A stretch of 64,000 bases of DNA from an uncultured Bacteroidota bacterium (GTDB lineage Bacteria > Bacteroidota > Bacteroidia > Chitinophagales > Chitinophagaceae), in contig CAISPO010000038.1 in assembly GCA_903887415.1 (NCBI GenBank), positions 1-64,000 of the forward strand, read 5' to 3'. The first letter of the stretch is position 1; each line of letters begins with the position of its first letter. The notes under the pieces were generated by a model that searched no databases, was not told where the DNA came from, and was given only the letters and a program-made list of their open reading frames with translations. Position numbers and translations under genes: made by a program. This document shows positions 60,859 to 64,000 of this stretch, one piece after another.

Positions 60859-62397
60859 TTATTCCACCATTACTTTCCCCGACTGCACCTCGCCATCGGT
60901 TCTGAACTGGTACAAATATATGCCGGGTGCGTATTTAGTCAGGTTAAAGCTGCTTGTAGAACTATTTTGCAACGTTTGTTCATCCATCAGCCTCCCAGTA
61001 ATATCTATGATCTTAATCGTAACATTATTTTGGTAGGCGTATTGAAAATTAACCACACTCGTTGCAGGGTTAGGATAAACAAGCACACTTGAATTTGTTG
61101 GTTTTATTTTATTCACCAACGCAGGTACACACCAGCCATTCTCACAACCGTTACTGTCTACGCTTACCAACCACACATCTTCCGTTTGGTGCCATGTAGG
61201 CAGAGTATCGTTCATTGTTGTGCCGGTAAATATTAAGCTGCCGTCGGGCCGCTCGGCCACATCTCTCAGTGCCGCATATTTAGCCGTGTCACTTAGATAG
61301 TATCTGTTCCATACAATCTCTCCATTTCTGCTCACTTTTGCACCCCACCCATAGCTCCCAGCCGAAGACGTCACCAGTTGGTCTCCCACTGCTACATAAC
61401 TGCTGTCACTTAATTGTCGTATCATCCAGATGGCTCTATGCTCATCAGTAGGGGTATAGGGAAATTCCGTGATCCATGTCATACGAAAATTACTATCAAC
61501 GTGTGCAATAAAGTTTGGGAAATTCCGTATATCATCAGGGTTAGAGGCATTTACCGAATCATAACTTCCCCATATTACATACCCGCCGTTTTTGTCCGGC
61601 AATATGTTGCCACCGCCCATACTGTAAACTGTATCGCTAATAATACTGCCCGTACTGTCCAAGACCATGAACCAGGCTGCATCAGAGTAATACGCATCAG
61701 GCCCGGGATTTACTAAACGGCTGCTTGTCGCCCCAACTACTATACGCCCATCAGCCAAAGGAATAATGTTGTCTATTTGAACCAAGTCAGTGGTGTCGAG
61801 TTGGTAAGTCCGGGTCCATAGTGTATCCCCCATGCTGTCGGTACGTGCGATAAGGCCCTTGTAATATGAAGAAGAATTCAATTCACGTGTTCCACCTGCT
61901 ATATACCCGCCACCAGGCATTATTGCGCAGCAGATCATTCCTTCAAAATAGACAGATTTATCAGTAAATGTCTTTAAAAATACGGTATCGCCAACAGCAT
62001 TGTATTTCACCAATCCAGCACTTGCTTTGTTATAGCTGCCGTAAAAAACATTTATGGATAATGGCGATAAATACCCTCCCCCGGGCAACAATATGATGCC
62101 TCCGTTGGCTCCGCCATACAGGGATGCGATGCTATCCGTGACAATACGTTCATTTAATATGGTACTGCCATCAGCAGATATTTTCATATTAACTAATGCC
62201 CAGTAGCCGTGGTCAATGTTACTTATGCCCGCCTCCGTCTTGACAAAATAACTGCCATCAGATAGTACGAAAATATCCATCCCCCAATCATAGCTGGAGT
62301 CAATATCGTACAGCTTTTGGAAATATTGACCAAAAGATTGGTGCGCTGCTGTTAGTAACAGCAGCACACCAATTATGCTTATTATTTTTCGTTTCAT
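60859..62397 (-). CDS. Secreted propeller-like protein with T9SS sorting domain
   Basis: A 512-residue exported protein; signal peptide IISIIGVLLLLTAAHQSFG. Residues about 25-425 contain repeating WD/kelch-like blades of about 50-60 residues, with phrases such as LPGGGYLSPL, MPGGGYIAGGT, LADGRIVVGATSS, RPDGSLIFTGTT, and an Asp-rich turn (DSMGDTLWTRTY). The C-terminus (VYPNPATSVVNFQYAYQNNV to SGKVMVE) is a type A T9SS domain very like that of the next gene upstream. No catalytic motif; probably a surface binding protein. The gap to the upstream gene is 18 bp, so the two are co-transcribed. Confidence 0.82.
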   Translation of the reverse strand: MKRKIISIIGVLLLLTAAHQSFGQYFQKLYDIDSSYDWGMDIFVLSDGSYFVKTEAGISNIDHGYWALVNMKISADGSTILNERIVTDSIASLYGGANGGIILLPGGGYLSPLSINVFYGSYNKASAGLVKYNAVGDTVFLKTFTDKSVYFEGMICCAIMPGGGYIAGGTRELNSSSYYKGLIARTDSMGDTLWTRTYQLDTTDLVQIDNIIPLADGRIVVGATSSRLVNPGPDAYYSDAAWFMVLDSTGSIISDTVYSMGGGNILPDKNGGYVIWGSYDSVNASNPDDIRNFPNFIAHVDSNFRMTWITEFPYTPTDEHRAIWMIRQLSDSSYVAVGDQLVTSSAGSYGWGAKVSRNGEIVWNRYYLSDTAKYAALRDVAERPDGSLIFTGTTMNDTLPTWHQTEDVWLVSVDSNGCENGWCVPALVNKIKPTNSSVLVYPNPATSVVNFQYAYQNNVTIKIIDITGRLMDEQTLQNSSTSSFNLTKYAPGIYLYQFRTDGEVQSGKVMVE

Positions 62398-62415
62398 AAA
62401 TCCACATTTAAAAAA

Positions 62416-64000
62416 CTACTCCACTATTACTTTACCAGATTGCGTTTTACCATTCGTTATCACCTGATACAGGTAGATACCGGGTGTATAAGATGCTACA
62501 TTAAAGCTGGCAAGGGTACTGTTTTGTAATGTTTGCTCATCCATTTTACGGCCTACAACATCAGTTATTCTTATTGTGATGTTATCCTGTTGTGAGTATT
62601 GAAAATTCAGCACCATACTTGTAGGTATAGGATATACATTCAGTCCTTGTATCAAAGATTGCTGGTCACGGTTGTTGGCAACCTGTATATTGCCGTTACT
62701 TCCGCTACCTCCGCCGCTATTACCATTTCGGGAATCGCTGTGATGACGGGATGTGGGCGAACAGCAGGGCAGGTTCAATAAGTTTTGCTGTATGTTTTGC
62801 CCGTACCCACTGTTTACATTGCCCAGAGTGGGTGGCACGGCACCGCCTGCATCGGCAGGCAATTGCTGCCACTGAGCAGGATTGCCAAGATCGGCAGCGC
62901 TGCTGCCTGTGAAGCAATACTTATATCCTCTGCCTGTGCTGTTAATAACAGGGCCGCCGAGGCAGGCAGTGTCAGGAGGTATGCTGCCGAATTGGTTAGG
63001 ACCTGAACCGGGGCCATAACCAAAGCCATGATAGAATTCAGGCTGCTTGTTCATATCGTGGCCGCATCTTGGACACCTCACCTGGAAAGCATCACAACTG
63101 GAATCGAAATTGATGGTGTTCTGCCAGTTGCCTCCATAAGTATAATAGGTGCTGTCATACGTGCTGTCGCTCGCGGTGGTAATGGTATCTACCACATAAT
63201 TGCACAGCGAAGAATCGAGAGTAAACTGGAAACGTTGTATGTGCGGCGTGCCCAACGGATAAGTGGTTGCCCCGCCCAGCGGCACCCAATAGGTATTACC
63301 AAGGCTGATGCTGTTGAACGAGGTATTAATGGTACCTGCGTTAGCGGTTATCGTAAATGAATCCGGCAGATTGTAACAATTGCTATCTGCGTTATATACT
63401 ATGATTGTGCTGCCGACCGGCACATTGCCCCAGGTAGCATCATAAGCCAGCCGGTAGTGGCTCTGAGTGATCCCTCCGAAGATGGTGCAGCCGCTCAGGT
63501 TAAAATTGCCGCTGTTATCATCTATTATCCAGCCTTGCACATTTACAGTTGGTGAGTTGCAAATGCCACAGTTAGATACCGTAAGCTCGCCATAGTCGCA
63601 GCCGGATACCGGCGCTAATGCCGACGACTGCGCACTGATTGAAGTGGTAGCAGGGCCGTTAGATAATTCGGTTACAGTAAGCACTCCTGGGCAGGGCGGC
63701 GGTGGCGGCTTGTATCTTAACTGAAAGGAATAGCCACCGTAAACCGTATCATATCTATACGTGGTATCATAAACAGTAGTGTACACCGTATCAAATACAC
63801 TGCTATACACAGTATCATAAACCATTGCATAGATTACGCTGTCATAAGTGCTGTCAACAGAGCTAACCAATGAAGTATCTATCGAGACTGTATAACCGCT
63901 ATCAATTAAAGTCCTGACCGGTGCGCTAAAATTTAATTGTCTAAAACTAACAGTTTCATTAGGCATGTTTTCCCCATTTACTCCCGGCAGCAGATCAAAT
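62416..64000 (-). CDS. T9SS cargo protein, 5' end beyond the window
   Basis: The track starts at ATG 63966, but the frame stays open to the window edge (FDLLPGVNGEN before the ATG), so the gene is probably incomplete here. The N-terminal part shown has a run of DTVY-type repeats (VYDTVYSSVFDTVYTTVYDT) likely to form a stalk, a proline stretch (KPPPPPCPG), and a Cys-rich domain (DSSCDAFQVRCPRCGHDMNK) with a zinc-ribbon-like CPRC. A low-complexity Ser/Gly/Asn linker leads to a type A T9SS domain (VYPIPTSMVLNFQYSQQDNI to SGKVIVE). Its function is unknown. Confidence 0.72.
   Translation of the reverse strand, partial: FDLLPGVNGENMPNETVSFRQLNFSAPVRTLIDSGYTVSIDTSLVSSVDSTYDSVIYAMVYDTVYSSVFDTVYTTVYDTTYRYDTVYGGYSFQLRYKPPPPPCPGVLTVTELSNGPATTSISAQSSALAPVSGCDYGELTVSNCGICNSPTVNVQGWIIDDNSGNFNLSGCTIFGGITQSHYRLAYDATWGNVPVGSTIIVYNADSNCYNLPDSFTITANAGTINTSFNSISLGNTYWVPLGGATTYPLGTPHIQRFQFTLDSSLCNYVVDTITTASDSTYDSTYYTYGGNWQNTINFDSSCDAFQVRCPRCGHDMNKQPEFYHGFGYGPGSGPNQFGSIPPDTACLGGPVINSTGRGYKYCFTGSSAADLGNPAQWQQLPADAGGAVPPTLGNVNSGYGQNIQQNLLNLPCCSPTSRHHSDSRNGNSGGGSGSNGNIQVANNRDQQSLIQGLNVYPIPTSMVLNFQYSQQDNITIRITDVVGRKMDEQTLQNSTLASFNVASYTPGIYLYQVITNGKTQSGKVIVE

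Overview
The window looks like chromosomal DNA from a Bacteroidota bacterium, probably near the Chitinophagaceae. Four things point there: many very long secreted proteins with type A or type B type IX secretion (T9SS) C-terminal domains, a Bacteroidota-style division cluster with MraZ, an FtsL-like protein and a class B PBP ending in a PASTA domain, few Shine-Dalgarno sequences, and a good match to the phylum promoter (TTTG, 19 nt, TAnnTTTG). The taxonomic placement is an inference from gene content; no rRNA gene is present.

Layout. 1-5 kb: a TPR/class III adenylyl cyclase, a DUF983 protein, an AraC-type regulator and a frameshifted acyltransferase-3 gene. 5-12.5 kb: two large secreted proteins on the minus strand, a GH30-like hydrolase with a 231-bp tandem repeat array and a pectate-lyase-like beta-helix protein, probably one operon for glycan breakdown. 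12.5-29.4 kb: an intact plus-strand dcw cluster, mraZ-rsmH-ftsL-ftsI-murE-mraY-murD-ftsW-murG-murC-ftsQ-ftsA-ftsZ, ending in a strong terminator. Its upstream region carries four DnaA-box-like sequences and a 10-bp-periodic MraZ operator. murF and ddl are not in the cluster. 29.7-43.2 kb: four large T9SS cargo proteins, three of them sharing terminal modules like mosaics. 43.3-49.3 kb: small envelope proteins, a dipeptidyl peptidase III, and a BlaI/M56 signalling pair next to a secreted protein that looks like a free copy of the M56 protein's periplasmic domain. 49.5-51.3 kb: etfB and etfA. 51.3-53.7 kb: a repeat-rich stretch holding an HNH nuclease gene and a broken small secreted gene. 53.7-64 kb: a beta-helix T9SS protein, small stress or envelope genes, two gene remnants fused at a deletion junction, two tandem 3' halves of a CAT-anticodon tRNA, a small element with terminal inverted repeats, and two more T9SS cargo genes, the last running off the window.

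The division genes form one tightly packed unit, with several 1-nt stop/start overlaps. They cover lipid II synthesis from MurE onward, septal glycan and peptide polymerisation (FtsW/FtsI), and the FtsZ/FtsA/FtsQ/FtsL scaffold; MurE carries the meso-diaminopimelate signature. Outside this core the region is accessory in character: secreted adhesin or enzyme genes, several families of intergenic palindromes, and signs of insertion and deletion near 51-53 kb and 59.5-60.8 kb.
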